Positions 33,188-41,561 of a stretch of DNA of 64,000 nucleotides are shown in pieces. The notes under the pieces are model-generated. The model searched no databases. It was given only the letters and a program-made list of their open reading frames with translations, and was not told the DNA's origin. Origin of the DNA: Pseudomonas viridiflava (GTDB lineage Bacteria > Pseudomonadota > Gammaproteobacteria > Pseudomonadales > Pseudomonadaceae); contig NZ_UUOC01000050.1 in NCBI RefSeq assembly GCF_900590755.1, positions 124,001 to 188,000 on the forward strand, given 5' to 3'. The position numbers and the translations under genes were made by a program. Every line of letters starts with the position of its first letter. Position 1 is the first letter of the stretch.

Positions 33188-33212
33188 GCACACTACGAAT
33201 GGAGACTCTCTA

Positions 33213-34622
33213 ATGAGTGCAGTAATCACGCCCGCAGATTTTTCCGACTACAAAGTCGCCGACATGTCCCTCGCTGCCTGGGGCCGTCGCGAAACCATCA
33301 TCGCTGAATCCGAAATGCCTGCCCTGATGGGCCTGCGCCGTAAATACGCCGGCGAGCAACCGCTCAAGGGCGCGAAGATTCTCGGCTGCATCCACATGAC
33401 CATTCAGACTGCCGTGCTGATCGAAACCCTGGTTGCCCTGGGTGCCGAAGTGCGCTGGTCGTCCTGCAACATTTTCTCCACTCAAGACCAGGCCGCTGCT
33501 GCCATTGCTGCTGCCGGTATCGCGGTTTATGCCTGGAAAGGCGAGACCGAAGAAGAATACGAGTGGTGCCTTGAGCAAACCATCCTGAAAGATGGCGCGC
33601 CTTGGGATGCCAACATGATCCTCGACGACGGCGGCGACCTGACCGAGCTGCTGCACAAGAAATACCCGGCGATCCTGGACCGCGTCCACGGCGTGACCGA
33701 AGAGACCACCACTGGCGTTCACCGCCTGCTGGACATGCTGGCCAAGGGCGAGCTGAAAATCCCGGCCATCAACGTCAATGACTCGGTGACCAAGAGCAAG
33801 AACGACAACAAATACGGCTGCCGTCACAGCCTGAACGACGCCATCAAGCGCGGCACCGACCACTTGCTGTCCGGCAAGCAAGCGCTGGTGATCGGCTACG
33901 GTGACGTGGGCAAGGGCTCGGCTCAGTCCCTGCGTCAGGAAGGCATGATCGTTAAAGTGACCGAAGTCGACCCGATCTGCGCCATGCAAGCCTGCATGGA
34001 CGGTTTCGAGCTGGTTTCCCCGTTCATCGACGGCGAGAACGACGGTACCGAAGCGAGCATCGACAAAGCGCTGCTGGGCAAGATCGACCTGATCGTGACC
34101 ACCACCGGTAACGTCAACGTTTGTGACTCGAACATGCTCAAGGCGCTGAAAAAACGCGCTGTGGTCTGCAACATCGGTCACTTCGACAACGAAATCGACA
34201 CCGCTTTCATGCGCAAGAACTGGGCATGGGAAGAAGTGAAGCCACAGGTTCACAAAATCCACCGTACCGGCCCTGGCGCATTCGATGCCCAGAACGACGA
34301 CTACCTGATCCTGCTGGCCGAAGGCCGTCTGGTTAACCTGGGCAACGCCACAGGTCACCCAAGCCGCATCATGGACGGTTCGTTCGCCAACCAGGTTCTG
34401 GCGCAGATCTTCCTGTTCGGCCAGAAGTACGCCGATCTGTCCCCGGCTCAAAAAGCCGAGCGTCTGACCGTAGAAGTACTGCCGAAGAAACTCGACGAAG
34501 AAGTGGCCCTGGAAATGGTTCGCGGCTTCGGCGGCGTTGTGACCAAACTGACCAAGACCCAGGCCGACTACATCGGCGTGACCGTTGAAGGTCCGTTCAA
34601 GCCGCACGCGTATCGCTACTAA
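33213..34622 (+). CDS. ahcY: Adenosylhomocysteinase (SAH hydrolase)
   Basis: The 469-residue NAD-dependent enzyme splits S-adenosylhomocysteine into adenosine and homocysteine, removing the inhibitor of methyltransferases. Visible are GCIHMTIQTAVLIETL, the substrate-site HGVTEETTTGVHRL, the catalytic NDSVTKSKNDNKYGCRHSLNDAIKR, the NAD motif VIGYGDVGKGSAQSLR and the C-terminal KPHAYRY signature. It carries the ~40-residue insertion typical of this enzyme in many proteobacteria. GGAG lies 7 bp before the ATG. Regulation by the SAH riboswitch is expected. It lies upstream of metF. Confidence 0.98.
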   Translation: MSAVITPADFSDYKVADMSLAAWGRRETIIAESEMPALMGLRRKYAGEQPLKGAKILGCIHMTIQTAVLIETLVALGAEVRWSSCNIFSTQDQAAAAIAAAGIAVYAWKGETEEEYEWCLEQTILKDGAPWDANMILDDGGDLTELLHKKYPAILDRVHGVTEETTTGVHRLLDMLAKGELKIPAINVNDSVTKSKNDNKYGCRHSLNDAIKRGTDHLLSGKQALVIGYGDVGKGSAQSLRQEGMIVKVTEVDPICAMQACMDGFELVSPFIDGENDGTEASIDKALLGKIDLIVTTTGNVNVCDSNMLKALKKRAVVCNIGHFDNEIDTAFMRKNWAWEEVKPQVHKIHRTGPGAFDAQNDDYLILLAEGRLVNLGNATGHPSRIMDGSFANQVLAQIFLFGQKYADLSPAQKAERLTVEVLPKKLDEEVALEMVRGFGGVVTKLTKTQADYIGVTVEGPFKPHAYRY

Positions 34623-34807
34623 GCAGCGGTAAGCTTCAAGCTTCAAGCGGCAAGTAAAAGCGTTTCATTTACTTGTGGCTTGGGCTTGGCGCTTGTTTCT
34701 TTATCGTTTTTACGCAGCCGTGAGCTGCAAGCTTTGGCCACAAGATTGGGCGCATTGCCCTCTTGCAGCTTTTAGCTTGCAGCTTGTAGCTGGAGGTTCC
34801 CTCCACC

Positions 34808-35653
34808 ATGTCCCAAGACCGTAGCTTCAGCTTCGAATTCTTCCCGACGAAGACCGAAGCTGGCCATGAAAAGCTGCTGAACGTTGCTCGTCAGCTAGCC
34901 AGTTACAACCCCGCATTCTTCTCCTGCACTTACGGTGCCGGTGGATCCACGCGCGACGGTACGATCAATACCGTCATGCAGTTGCAAAACGATGTGAAAG
35001 TGCCGTCCGCACCGCATCTGTCATGCGTTGGCGACAGCAAGGCAGACTTGCGCGCCCTGCTGACCCAGTACAAAGACGCCGGCATCAAACGTATTGTTGC
35101 CCTGCGCGGCGACCTTCCTTCGGGTATGGGCGTAGCCAGCGGTGAACTGCGCTATGCCAGTGACCTGGTGTCCTTCATCCGCGAAGAGACCGGCAGCCAC
35201 TTCCACATTGAAGTCGCGGCGTACCCTGAGATGCATCCTCAGGCGCGCAATTTCGATGACGACGTGAAGAATTTCGTGCACAAGGCCCAGGCCGGTGCCG
35301 ACAGCGCGATCACTCAGTACTTCTTCAACGCCGACAGCTATTTCCATTTCCTGGAGCGCGTGCAGAAGAAAGGCGTCACCCTGCCAATCGTGCCGGGCAT
35401 CATGCCGATCACCAATTACAGCAAGCTGGCGCGCTTCTCCGATGCCTGCGGTGCGGAAATTCCGCGCTGGATCCGCAAGCAGCTGGAAGCCTACGGCGAC
35501 GACGTGCAGAGCATTCAGGCGTTCGGCGAGCAGGTCATCACTGAGATGTGTGAACGTCTGCTGGACGGCGGCGCACCGGGTCTGCACTTCTACACCCTGA
35601 ACCAGGCCGATCCTAGCCTGGCGATCTGGAACAATCTGAAGCTGCCTCGCTAA
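34808..35653 (+). CDS. metF: 5,10-methylenetetrahydrofolate reductase
   Basis: The 281-residue flavoprotein reduces methylene-THF to methyl-THF, the methyl donor for homocysteine remethylation. It starts with FSFEFFPTKTEAGHEKLL (glutamate of the FEFFPP motif) and continues with FFSCTYGAGGSTRDGT, ALRGDLPSGMG, AAYPEMHPQA, ITQYFFNADSYFHF and PGIMPITNYSKLARF. With ahcY upstream it supplies two steps of the SAM/methionine cycle. The 185-bp spacer between them holds CAAGCTTCAAG-type repeats, so co-transcription is possible but not certain. Confidence 0.97.
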   Translation: MSQDRSFSFEFFPTKTEAGHEKLLNVARQLASYNPAFFSCTYGAGGSTRDGTINTVMQLQNDVKVPSAPHLSCVGDSKADLRALLTQYKDAGIKRIVALRGDLPSGMGVASGELRYASDLVSFIREETGSHFHIEVAAYPEMHPQARNFDDDVKNFVHKAQAGADSAITQYFFNADSYFHFLERVQKKGVTLPIVPGIMPITNYSKLARFSDACGAEIPRWIRKQLEAYGDDVQSIQAFGEQVITEMCERLLDGGAPGLHFYTLNQADPSLAIWNNLKLPR

Positions 35654-35689
35654 GTTCAGTACCTTGTGGGACCGGCTGTGGGACCTGTT

Positions 35690-35778
35690 GTGGGACCGGC
35701 TTTAGCCGGGAAGGCGTCAGCAGATTCAACACATTAGCCTGACCGGAATGACGCCTTCCCGGCTAAAGCCGGTCCCAC
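35690..35778. repeat. REP hairpin, class B, with extra half copies
   Basis: Perfect 30-bp arms at 35690-35719 and 35749-35778. Additional partial copies of GTGGGACCGGC flank it on both sides (35667-35678 and 35779-35790), so the block looks like nested insertions or slippage. Confidence 0.9.
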
Positions 35779-35859
35779 AGCCGGTCCCACTGGCGATCCT
35801 GCATCTCCTGGTCATACACCGTTGAGCAGCAGGAAAGCAGCGCGAAGCGATTGCTCTGT

Positions 35860-36072
35860 TATACTCCGGCCTTCCCGCCAGGCTTACGCCCGGATGCTCG
35901 GTCTAGCATTAGGCTCCTCGATCACGCCCTCAAGCGCTTTTTTCATCCGCGCTGACGTATCGAGATGCCCAGAAGACCCCGCAGGACCGGACGGGATCGC
36001 GTCCCTAAATGCGATTTTGCGTCAGGCAAGACTTCCCTTTGAGCATAAGCTCTAACTAAAACAGGATTACTC
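35860..36072 (+). promoter_or_regulatory. Probable promoter and ~200-nt leader of rhlE
   Basis: A -10-like TATACT lies at 35860-35865 with no good -35. If used, the rhlE mRNA has a leader of about 200 nt, long for this window. No open frame in it looks like a gene. Long leaders are common for cold-responsive DEAD-box helicase mRNAs, but no motif proves that here. Confidence 0.35.
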
Positions 36073-38007
36073 ATGTCCTTTGCTTCCCTCGGTCTCTCCG
36101 AGGCTCTAGTTCGCGCCATCGAGGCAGCGGGCTATACCCAGCCTACTCCGGTGCAACAGCGGGCCATTCCCGCCGTGTTGCAAGGTCGCGATCTGATGGT
36201 TGCCGCCCAGACAGGTACTGGTAAAACCGGTGGTTTCGCTCTTCCGATTCTGGAGCGTCTTTTCCCCAACGGTCACCCGGACAAATCCCAGCGTCACGGC
36301 CCGCGCCAACCCCGCGTACTGGTCCTGACCCCGACTCGCGAACTCGCCGCGCAAGTGCATGACAGCTTCAAGCTGTATGCCCGCGACCTGAAGTTCGTCA
36401 GCGCCTGCATCTTCGGCGGCGTCGGTACCAACCCGCAAGTCCAGGCCATGGCCCGCGGCGTAGACGTGCTGGTGGCCTGCCCGGGTCGCCTGCTTGATCT
36501 GTGCGGTCAAGGCAGCGTCGACCTGTCCCACGTTGAAATCCTCGTGCTCGATGAAGCCGACCGGATGCTCGACATGGGCTTCGTCCACGACGTGAAAAAA
36601 GTGCTCTCACGCCTGCCTGCCAAGCGTCAGAACCTGCTGTTCTCGGCAACGTTCTCCAACGACATCACCGCGTTGGCTGGCAAGCTGCTGCATAACCCTG
36701 AGCGCATCGAAGTCACGCCGCCGAACACCACGGTCGAGCGCATCGAGCAACGGGTTTTCCGCCTGCCTGCCAACCACAAGCGTTCGCTGCTGGCGCACCT
36801 GATCACGCAAGGCGCGTGGGAACAGGTTCTGGTGTTCACCCGCACCAAGCACGGCGCGAACCGCCTGGCTGAATACCTGGATAAACACGGCCTGAGCGCT
36901 GTGGCGATCCACGGTAACAAGAGCCAGAACGCACGCACCAAAGCGCTGGCCGACTTCAAGGCTGGCGATGTACGGATCATGGTTGCGACCGATATCGCCG
37001 CTCGCGGTCTGGATATCGATCAGTTGCCGCACGTGGTCAACTTCGAACTGCCGAACGTCGACGAAGATTACGTCCACCGTATCGGCCGTACCGGTCGTGC
37101 GGGCCGTTCCGGTGAAGCGATTTCCCTGGTCGCGCCGGACGAAGAAAAACTGCTGAAAAGCATCGAGCGCATGACCAAGCAGAAGCTCGCCGATGGCGAT
37201 CTGATGGGCTTCGACATGTCCTCCGTTGAAGCCGAGAAGCCGGAAGTGCGCGAGCGTCCTGACGTGCGCAACCCACGTAACCCTCGCGGTCCTCGTGGCG
37301 ATGGCCCGAATGGCGGCGGCGGTGGCGGTGGCGGCGGTCGTAAAGACAAGGGCAAGGACAAAGGCAGGGAAAAGACCCCGGCAGCAGCTGCAGCCGCTCC
37401 GGGTGAGCGTCCGGCCCGCAAGCCTCGCGATCAGCAGAAGCCTCGTGAAGGCGGTGGTCCGGCTCGCGAACAGCGTTCGTCTACTCCACGTGCAACAGCC
37501 GCTCCGCGCCCGTCTTCGGATCGTGCTCCGGACGAGTTCCTGGATGACGAAGTGGATAACTTCGGCAATCGCGCTGATTACGTCAGCCCGTACAAGGACA
37601 AAAACCAGGGTCGCGGTCGTCGTCCTGGCGCTCCAGCTACAGGCGCAGGCGCTGCAACCGGTACTGCTCCGGCCGCTCGCGGTCCTCGCCCGAGTGGTCC
37701 ACGCAGCAGCGGTGGCGCCACCACCGGTACGCCTCCAGCCAAGCGCAATGGCCCACGCAGCGGTGCTCCGCGCGATGGTCAGGCGCGTCGTGAAGAGAAC
37801 CCGCGTAACCGTCGCCCGGCCCGTGATGATCAGCCAGCCCGTCAAGAGCCAGCCGTTCGCGGCCCTCGTGACAGCCAGCCGCAACCGAAGATCATGCACA
37901 AAGAGTCGAAAAGCGATCGCTTCCCGTCTCCTGAGCAGCTCGATCAGTTGCCAACCCGCCCACGCGGTGAAAAACCAGCCCTGCTGACCCGCAACCGCGA
38001 AGGTTAA
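36073..38007 (+). CDS. rhlE: DEAD-box RNA helicase RhlE
   Basis: The 644-residue ATP-dependent RNA helicase has the Q motif region (FASLGLSEALVRAIEAAGYTQPTPVQ), Walker A AQTGTGKT, PTRELAAQ, DEAD box VLDEADRMLDMGF, SAT, ARGLDIDQLPHVVNFELP and HRIGRTGRAG. The helicase core ends near residue 380. The remaining ~260 residues are a low-complexity basic tail (RGG/PRG, a Gly9-rich run, proline and arginine rich) of the type that binds RNA non-specifically. A strong terminator follows. Confidence 0.96.
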   Translation: MSFASLGLSEALVRAIEAAGYTQPTPVQQRAIPAVLQGRDLMVAAQTGTGKTGGFALPILERLFPNGHPDKSQRHGPRQPRVLVLTPTRELAAQVHDSFKLYARDLKFVSACIFGGVGTNPQVQAMARGVDVLVACPGRLLDLCGQGSVDLSHVEILVLDEADRMLDMGFVHDVKKVLSRLPAKRQNLLFSATFSNDITALAGKLLHNPERIEVTPPNTTVERIEQRVFRLPANHKRSLLAHLITQGAWEQVLVFTRTKHGANRLAEYLDKHGLSAVAIHGNKSQNARTKALADFKAGDVRIMVATDIAARGLDIDQLPHVVNFELPNVDEDYVHRIGRTGRAGRSGEAISLVAPDEEKLLKSIERMTKQKLADGDLMGFDMSSVEAEKPEVRERPDVRNPRNPRGPRGDGPNGGGGGGGGGRKDKGKDKGREKTPAAAAAAPGERPARKPRDQQKPREGGGPAREQRSSTPRATAAPRPSSDRAPDEFLDDEVDNFGNRADYVSPYKDKNQGRGRRPGAPATGAGAATGTAPAARGPRPSGPRSSGGATTGTPPAKRNGPRSGAPRDGQARREENPRNRRPARDDQPARQEPAVRGPRDSQPQPKIMHKESKSDRFPSPEQLDQLPTRPRGEKPALLTRNREG

Positions 38008-38021
38008 GCAAAGCCGGAACG

Positions 38022-38052
38022 AAAAAGCCCCGACTGGTTCGGGGCTTTTTTG
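38022..38052 (+). terminator. Rho-independent terminator after rhlE
   Basis: The stem AAAAAGCCCCGA / TCGGGGCTTTTTT, with a CTGGT loop and T-run, starts 15 bp after the rhlE stop. Confidence 0.9.
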
Positions 38053-38079
38053 TGGCTCATTTCGAGGGCTCAACTGTCT

Positions 38080-38171
38080 TGTGGGACCGGCTTTAGCCGG
38101 GAAGACAATGTTTCTAGCGATAGAAGTGCGTCGAGTGTTCCGACCTCTTCCCGGCTAAAGCCGGTCCCACA
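38080..38171. repeat. REP hairpin, class B
   Basis: Perfect 25-bp arms at 38080-38104 and 38147-38171, between the rhlE terminator and the terminator of the converging YceI gene. Confidence 0.9.
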
Positions 38172-38195
38172 GAGATTGTGGCGGCCTAAGCAAAC

Positions 38196-38225
38196 AAAAA
38201 CGCCGACCCTGAGGTCGGCGTTTTT
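38196..38225 (-). terminator. Rho-independent terminator of the cytochrome b561-YceI operon
   Basis: A perfect stem AAAAACGCCGACC / GGTCGGCGTTTTT with a CTGA loop. The run of T on either strand makes it potentially bidirectional. It ends 15 bp beyond the YceI stop. Confidence 0.9.
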
Positions 38226-38240
38226 GATCAACCGGGAAGC

Positions 38241-38837
38241 TTACTTGGCTTTGACGCCTTCGAAGCTGATGTCCAGGTCCAGGGTATCGGACTGTGGACC
38301 CAGGTCCATCATCTTGCCGAAGTCCGAACGCTTGATCGAAGTGGTGCCTTCGAAGCCAGCGCGGTAGCCGCCCCATGGATCCTTGCCTTCGCCCAGGAAC
38401 ACGGTTTTGACCACAACTGGCTTGGTTACGCCGTGGAAGGTCAGGTCGCCGGTCACGTCGGCGGTCAGCTTGCCGTCAGCATTTTTGCCGGTCGGTACGA
38501 CTTTGGTGGAGACGAATTTCGCGTCCGGGTAGGTCGCCACGTCCAGGAAGTCTTTGCTGGAGATGTGCTTGTCACGTTCAGCGTGGTTGGTGAAGACGCT
38601 GGCGGTTTTCAGGTCGATGCTGATTTTGCTGGCTTCAGGCTTGGCAGCGTCGAAGCTGAACGTGCCGGTCCAGTCCTTGAATGTGCCGTAGATGAAGCTG
38701 TAGCCCAAGTGGCTGATCTTGAAGTTGACGAAGGCGTGCTGGCCTTCTTTGTCGATGGTGTAATCAGCGGCCATCGCCTGACCGGCAGACAACAGAGCGG
38801 TACCCAGTGCCAGAGCGGCGAGAGTCTTCTTCAACAT
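38241..38837 (-). CDS. YceI family periplasmic lipid-binding-fold protein (PasP-like)
   Basis: The 198-residue protein has a signal peptide (MLKKTLAALALGTALLSAGQAMA, cleaved near residue 23). It carries a YceI lipocalin-like beta-barrel with DKEGQHAFVNFKISHLGYSFIYGTF, NHAERDKHISSKDFLDVATYPDAKF, GVTKPVVV and DPWGGYRAGFEG. YceI proteins bind isoprenoid lipids. The sequence also closely resembles P. aeruginosa PasP, reported as a secreted small protease. The ATG at 38837 is used; an upstream extension is unnecessary. It lies 27 bp downstream of a cytochrome b561 gene, as is usual for this family. Confidence 0.93.
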   Translation of the reverse strand: MLKKTLAALALGTALLSAGQAMAADYTIDKEGQHAFVNFKISHLGYSFIYGTFKDWTGTFSFDAAKPEASKISIDLKTASVFTNHAERDKHISSKDFLDVATYPDAKFVSTKVVPTGKNADGKLTADVTGDLTFHGVTKPVVVKTVFLGEGKDPWGGYRAGFEGTTSIKRSDFGKMMDLGPQSDTLDLDISFEGVKAK

Positions 38838-38864
38838 GCTTTTATTCCCGTTTTGGTTGAACAA

Positions 38865-39413
38865 TTAAGAGCGGCCCAACATACGTTTGAGGGTCACATC
38901 GCGATCGATAAAGTGATGCTTGAGTGCAGCAAGACCATGCAGGCCCGAGAAAACCACCAGCACCCAGGCCAGATAAAGGTGAATCCAGCCCGCAGTTTCT
39001 GCCTGATCAGGCAGACCGCTGACCAACGCAGGTACTTCAAACAGATCAAACACCGGGATCCCCACGCCGTCGGCGGTGGAAATGAGGTAACCGGCGAACA
39101 TCACGGCAAACAGCCCGACATACAGAATCAGATGACCGAAGTGCGCGCCGATCCGGGTCCACTTGCCATAGCTGGCCAGTGTCGGAGGCGGCGGGCTGAG
39201 CAAGCGCCAGACGATGCGGATCAGCATGATCGCGAACAGTGTGATGCCGATGCTCTTGTGCAGATCAGGCCCGGCTTTACGCCAGGTGTCGTAGTAGCCG
39301 AGGCCGACCATCCACAGACCCAGAGCGAACAGACCATATACGGCCGCAGCAACGCCCCAGTGCAGGACCATGCCAACCAGACCGTAGCGAGAGGAGGAAT
39401 TGCGTAACTGCAT
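38865..39413 (-). CDS. Cytochrome b561 family protein
   Basis: The 182-residue inner-membrane diheme cytochrome has four predicted helices with histidines placed for heme binding: H18 (GMVLHWGVAAA), H49 (KSIGITLF region, DLHKSIG), H137 (WIHLYLAWVL) and H151 (GLHGLAALKHHF). It probably shuttles electrons from quinol to a periplasmic partner. It forms an operon with the YceI gene. The 250 bp upstream are AT-rich and free of genes, and contain its promoter. Confidence 0.92.
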   Translation of the reverse strand: MQLRNSSSRYGLVGMVLHWGVAAAVYGLFALGLWMVGLGYYDTWRKAGPDLHKSIGITLFAIMLIRIVWRLLSPPPPTLASYGKWTRIGAHFGHLILYVGLFAVMFAGYLISTADGVGIPVFDLFEVPALVSGLPDQAETAGWIHLYLAWVLVVFSGLHGLAALKHHFIDRDVTLKRMLGRS

Positions 39414-39737
39414 TGCAAGTACCCTGTAAGAAGTGATGTCAGACTAGCTTTTTATCTATCGAAAGACAGCGCAAAATTTTGCTTTGAAAGATCAATAAAA
39501 TCGATTGTTACGTTTCTTGGTTTTTTGCTCATGGCTCGTTCAATCCAGCCAGCATCAGCATCCAGATAAATTCAGACAGACAAAACCATGCCGAGACCAT
39601 CGGCCGTTCGATATAGATGAACGGCGTAAGTAACAGTAGGGAAAGGTTAAATTGGAATATGGGTGCACTTGTAGGAGCTGCCGAAGGCTGCGAAGGCGAG
39701 GGCACATGGGTAATCGATTCGCAGCCTTCGGCAGCTC
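39414..39737. other. Intergenic region upstream of cytochrome b561
   Basis: The 324-bp gap is unusually AT-rich at 39440-39540, presumably the promoter of the cytochrome operon. A class C REP hairpin lies at its left-hand neighbour's 3' end (39670-39742). No gene is visible. Confidence 0.5.
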
Positions 39738-39742
39738 CTACA
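39670..39742. repeat. REP hairpin, class C, containing a gene's stop codon
   Basis: Perfect 25-bp arms at 39670-39694 and 39718-39742. The last five bases overlap the end of the YheT-like gene, so its TAG (39738-39740) is supplied by the repeat. Confidence 0.9.
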
Positions 39743-40766
39743 GGTGTTCACTCGTGTCGTGCGCTGAAGTCAGCCACAACGGAATCCGTCGCTCCAGGTA
39801 GTAGCTCGGGTTCTTGAGGGAGCCGTCGACAAAGCCGACATGCCCGCCTTTTTCCTGAAGTTCGAACTCTGTCGTGGGGGACAGTTCTTCTGGCTCGGGC
39901 AGGCTGTGTTTGAACACGAACGGGTCGTCTGCGGCCTGAATGATGAGCGTCGGGGTGCGGATTTCGCCGAGGTAATAACGGCTTGAAGCCCGGCGATAGT
40001 AATCCTTGGCGTCCACGAAGCCGTGCAGCGGCGCGGTTACCCGGCCGTCGAAGTCCCAGAACGTGCGCATGTTTTCCAGTGAGCCAAGCGCCGCCAGCTC
40101 CGCCAGGCCTTCGCTCATGCCTTCATCTTTGAAGTGGCGTTGCTTGTCTCGGACATAGGTGAGCATTTCTCGCATGAAATGCCGCTGATACACCTTGGAA
40201 AAGCCCATGCCGATTCGGTCGGCGCACTCATCCAGGCGAAACGGCACCGATACCGCGACGGCTCCCAGCAACTGGCTGTCCACGCCTGACTCGCCCAGAT
40301 ATTTGAGCAACACGTTGCCGCCCAGTGAGTAACCCACCGCGTACAGCGGCGCCAACGGGCGCAATGCACGCAAATGAGCGATCACCGCGGCCAGGTCTTC
40401 GCTGGCTCCGGAGTGATAGCTGCGCGACAGCAGGTTGGGTTCGCCGGAACAGCCGCGCCAGTTCAGCGCCACGCTGGCCCAGCCTTCGGAGGTCATGGAT
40501 TGCTGCAGACCGACAACGTAAGGCGAATTCGACGAGCCGGTCAGGCCGTGCAGAACCAGGACCAGCGGTGCATCGAGCCGGTGCGGGCCAGCCCAGTCGA
40601 GGTCGAGGAAATCCCCGTCGGCCAGCCAGATCCGTTCACGGTGACGCTCAAGCGGCAGGTTCCTGCGCAGCAACGGGCCCCACAACGTTTGCAGGTGAGG
40701 ATTCCCCAGGCCTGCAGCGGGCACGAAGCGGTTCGAATATGAGGATTTAGCGGGGCGTGTGAGCAC
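39738..40766 (-). CDS. YheT-family alpha/beta hydrolase
   Basis: The 342-residue protein matches the YheT/ABHD family: an early FVPAAGLGNPHLQTLWGPLLRR segment, LVLHGLTGSSNSPYVVGLQ, WASVALNWRGCSG, the nucleophile elbow YAVGYSLGGNVLLKYLG (GYSLGG), PTLIIQAADDPFV, and the late EKGGHVGFVDG histidine. Probably a carboxylic ester hydrolase of unknown substrate. The start is GTG 40766. The stop codon falls inside a REP arm, so the REP insertion has probably set the present C-terminus. Confidence 0.92.
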   Translation of the reverse strand: MLTRPAKSSYSNRFVPAAGLGNPHLQTLWGPLLRRNLPLERHRERIWLADGDFLDLDWAGPHRLDAPLVLVLHGLTGSSNSPYVVGLQQSMTSEGWASVALNWRGCSGEPNLLSRSYHSGASEDLAAVIAHLRALRPLAPLYAVGYSLGGNVLLKYLGESGVDSQLLGAVAVSVPFRLDECADRIGMGFSKVYQRHFMREMLTYVRDKQRHFKDEGMSEGLAELAALGSLENMRTFWDFDGRVTAPLHGFVDAKDYYRRASSRYYLGEIRTPTLIIQAADDPFVFKHSLPEPEELSPTTEFELQEKGGHVGFVDGSLKNPSYYLERRIPLWLTSAHDTSEHL

Positions 40767-40878
40767 GGTCGTCCTCGTCAGCAGATTGCAGGGGCATCAA
40801 GGGTAAGTTGCCACAAGTGAGGCGGGGTGTGCGGGAGTTTTTGCTGAATGGTTAAAGGCGAGAGGGTGGCGCATGACC

Positions 40879-40953
40879 TGTAGGAGCTGCCGAAGGCTGC
40901 GAATGGCGGTGTTTCAGTTGCACCGCCATTCGCAGCCTTGGGCAGCTCCTACA
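40879..40953. repeat. REP hairpin, class C
   Basis: 33-bp arms at 40879-40911 and 40921-40953 with one mismatch and a 9-nt loop, between the YheT-like gene and rsmD. Confidence 0.9.
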
Positions 40954-40976
40954 AGGGTATTGGCGTCATGGCGGGC

Positions 40977-41561
40977 TTAGCCCCTTTGCCACAACGCGTA
41001 ATACACCTGCCCGGCTTTCTTCTCCCGGTGCAAACGCCAGTTGCCCGGCAATCCGGTGGTCGAGGGTGGGGTTTCGCTTTCGGTGTAGATCCAGGCGCTT
41101 TCCGCCAGCCAGCCGCGAGACTCAAGCAACGCGCACGCCGAGGCCAGCAGGCCCTGGTGGAAGGGCGGGTCGAGGAACACCAGGTCAAACGGCTCGGCGG
41201 TCTGGTTTTCCAGATGGCGCAACGAATCAGTCTGAGAGACCTGGCCTGTGGTGCAATTCAGCATGCTCAGGTTCTGGCGCAGGCTGGCGATTGCGGCGGC
41301 GCTGTTATCCAGCGCCAGGCCCATGCTGGCGCCACGGGACAGGGCTTCGAAAAACAGCGCGCCGCTGCCGGTGAAGACATCCAGCACGCGCGCGCCAGCG
41401 ACATCCATCGCCAGCCAGTTGAACAGGGTTTCGCGCACGCGATCCGGCGTTGGGCGCAGGCCCGGGGCGTCCGGGAAGGTCAGTTTGCGACTGCCCCATT
41501 CGCCGCCGATGATGCGCAGTTGGCCCAGGCCGTTGTGGCCCTTAGGGCGTGGATTGGCCAT
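40977..41561 (-). CDS. rsmD: 16S rRNA (guanine-966-N2)-methyltransferase
   Basis: The 194-residue Rossmann methyltransferase shows RIIGGEWGSRKLTFPDAPGLRPTPDRVRETLFNWL, the SAM motif VLDVFTGSGALFFEALSRGA, and the catalytic LVFLDPPF (DPPF) motif. It methylates G966 in 16S rRNA. Its ATG overlaps the stop of the upstream M16 peptidase by one base (TAATG), so it is the last gene of a three-gene operon. Confidence 0.97.
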   Translation of the reverse strand: MANPRPKGHNGLGQLRIIGGEWGSRKLTFPDAPGLRPTPDRVRETLFNWLAMDVAGARVLDVFTGSGALFFEALSRGASMGLALDNSAAAIASLRQNLSMLNCTTGQVSQTDSLRHLENQTAEPFDLVFLDPPFHQGLLASACALLESRGWLAESAWIYTESETPPSTTGLPGNWRLHREKKAGQVYYALWQRG

